Assembly (NCBI GenBank): GCA_021159825.1
Contig: JAGHDR010000279.1
Span: forward strand, 1 to 15,375
Length of the DNA: 15,375 nucleotides
Origin: Deltaproteobacteria bacterium
Lineage (GTDB): Bacteria > Desulfobacterota > DSM-4660 > Desulfatiglandales > Desulfatiglandaceae
Direction: 5' to 3'
This document shows positions 14,545 to 15,375 of this stretch, in pieces (position 1 is the stretch's first letter; the number at the start of each line of letters is the position of its first letter). The notes beneath the pieces are model-generated. The model saw only the letters and a list, made by a program, of their open reading frames with translations. It did no database searches and was not told where the DNA came from. A program made the position numbers and the translations under genes.

Positions 14545-14982
14545 TTACATATTAGAAATCAATTTTATTCTGCCCGACGCCGGACCGAGACGGCCCCCTT
14601 TTTCCATAATCCGAACCATGACAAAACAGATCCCTTTCTGTCTGAATGCCGGAAGCCGGCACTCAAATCGGTCATCACTGATGATCTGGTCCGTAATGTC
14701 CCTGAAATTGGTCATGTCAATGGGACACCCTTCGCAGGGGGGTCGATCCAATGAATACCAGACATAATGGACCCTGCAGCCGGTTATAATTGACGCATCA
14801 TCTCCTTGAATAAGGCCCTTCAGGGCTAAGGATTTATCTTTCCAGACGCCTTCAAGCTGATCCACCCTGACGGTTAAATCCTTCTGCTGCGAAATAAACG
14901 GCGACCCCTTTCGCCCGCATCCGGAAAAAATCATCAAGACCACCGCCAGAAAAACCAACAACCCTCTGGGTATTTGCCTCAA
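14545..14982 (-). CDS. small lipoprotein between argH and lysA (LptM-like N-terminus)
   Basis: The 145-residue protein has a basic start (RQIPR), a hydrophobic core and lipobox FSGC with the lipidated Cys22. CGRKGSP after the lipobox resembles the CG.KG.L motif of LptM-type lipoproteins. The remainder, about 110 residues, is larger than LptM and has cysteines near C69, C83 and C86 plus strand-rich segments. Function is unknown; an envelope role is inferred. The start is TTG 14982, with GAGGA about 9 nt upstream, 3 nt past the argH stop; no ATG precedes the lipobox. Tight spacing indicates co-transcription with argH. Confidence 0.75.
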   Translation of the reverse strand: MRQIPRGLLVFLAVVLMIFSGCGRKGSPFISQQKDLTVRVDQLEGVWKDKSLALKGLIQGDDASIITGCRVHYVWYSLDRPPCEGCPIDMTNFRDITDQIISDDRFECRLPAFRQKGICFVMVRIMEKGGRLGPASGRIKLISNM

Positions 14983-14985
14983 AAC

Positions 14986-15375
14986 TCAGTCCTCAATTTT
15001 CAACCGTTGTTTCGCCGTTTCAATTTCGTTCCTTACAGCATCGGGACCGGTTCCACCGGGGATATTCCGGCGGCCCACGGTTAATTGGGGATCAAGCCAT
15101 GCGTAAACATCATTGTCAATCTGCCGACTGTGGGTTTTCATTTCTTCCAAGGAAAGTTCATGAAGTTCCTGATTCTTTTCCATAGCAAAAACCACCACTC
15201 TGCCTACAATTTCATGTGCTTCTCGAAAGGTCAGGCCCTTGCCCACAAGATAATCGGCCAGATCCGTGGCCACCAGATAACCTTTCTCCGTAGCCGCTTT
15301 GAGCGTATCCGATTTAAAGGAAATTTCCCCCAAAAGACTGCCCATAACTTTGAGACACATTAGAACCGTACGGGC
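14986..15375 (-). CDS. argH: argininosuccinate lyase, C-terminal part (runs off the window)
   Basis: The last 130 codons of an argH gene are present; the frame is open through the right edge, so the real start is outside. Recognisable C-terminal segments are GYLVATDLADYLVGKGLTFREAHEIVG and the closing NIPGGTGPDAVRNEI, both standard for ASL. The GSSxMPxKxNP signature loop lies upstream and is not visible. The enzyme splits argininosuccinate into arginine and fumarate. The ATG at 15360 is internal, not the start. The gene leads into the lysine operon. Confidence 0.93.
   Translation of the reverse strand, partial: ARTVLMCLKVMGSLLGEISFKSDTLKAATEKGYLVATDLADYLVGKGLTFREAHEIVGRVVVFAMEKNQELHELSLEEMKTHSRQIDNDVYAWLDPQLTVGRRNIPGGTGPDAVRNEIETAKQRLKIED

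Overview
The window looks like a chromosomal segment of a Desulfobacterota (delta-proteobacterial, probably Desulfobacterales-like) genome. The support is the gene order argH - small lipoprotein - lysA - dapF - dapA - dapB - dapL on one strand, use of the DapL (LL-diaminopimelate aminotransferase) shortcut, Gram-negative envelope genes (lipoproteins, HtrA, a lytic transglycosylase), and about 52-55% GC in hand-counted lines of the dap region. The lineage is inferred from content and style only.

Layout. Positions 1-1969 (+) hold the end of an unidentified upstream frame and a large alpha/beta-hydrolase lipoprotein gene broken by two single-base frameshifts. Positions 1993-3199 (-) encode a TSUP-family anion/sulfite permease, preceded by a small Cys-rich single-span membrane protein. 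Positions 3200-3693 are mostly non-coding but hide a short coding-like frame just upstream of htrA (3694-5169, +), a Do-family periplasmic protease. A strong hairpin terminator follows.

Positions 5238-6986 are the accessory part. A complete tRNA-Cys gene (6911-6986, -) has its 3' two-thirds repeated as a 51-bp direct copy at 5238-5288 with one mismatch. Between the copies lie about 1.6 kb of AT-rich DNA (37-38% GC in sampled lines). It carries a tight three-gene operon of unrecognised small proteins with its own promoter and no integrase. This has the architecture of a small integrated element, or the remnant of one, inserted at tRNA-Cys. tRNA-Gly sits 6 nt upstream of tRNA-Cys, behind tandem TTGACA promoters.

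From 7294 to the right edge everything is on the minus strand. Read in the direction of transcription it is: argH (5' end outside the window), an LptM-like lipoprotein, lysA, dapF, dapA, dapB, dapL, folK, a membrane-anchored Cys-cluster protein, a fructose-6-phosphate aldolase/transaldolase-like gene, and a lytic transglycosylase. dapA, dapB, dapL, dapF and lysA together cover aspartate semialdehyde to meso-diaminopimelate and lysine through the aminotransferase variant, so dapC/D/E-type genes are not needed. The operon is interrupted by two intergenic repeats. One is a 14-bp-stem palindrome that contains the dapB stop codon. The other is an AAATTGG-type tandem/inverted repeat that fills the lysA-dapF gap, supplies the lysA stop codon and leaves dapF without a visible ribosome binding site.
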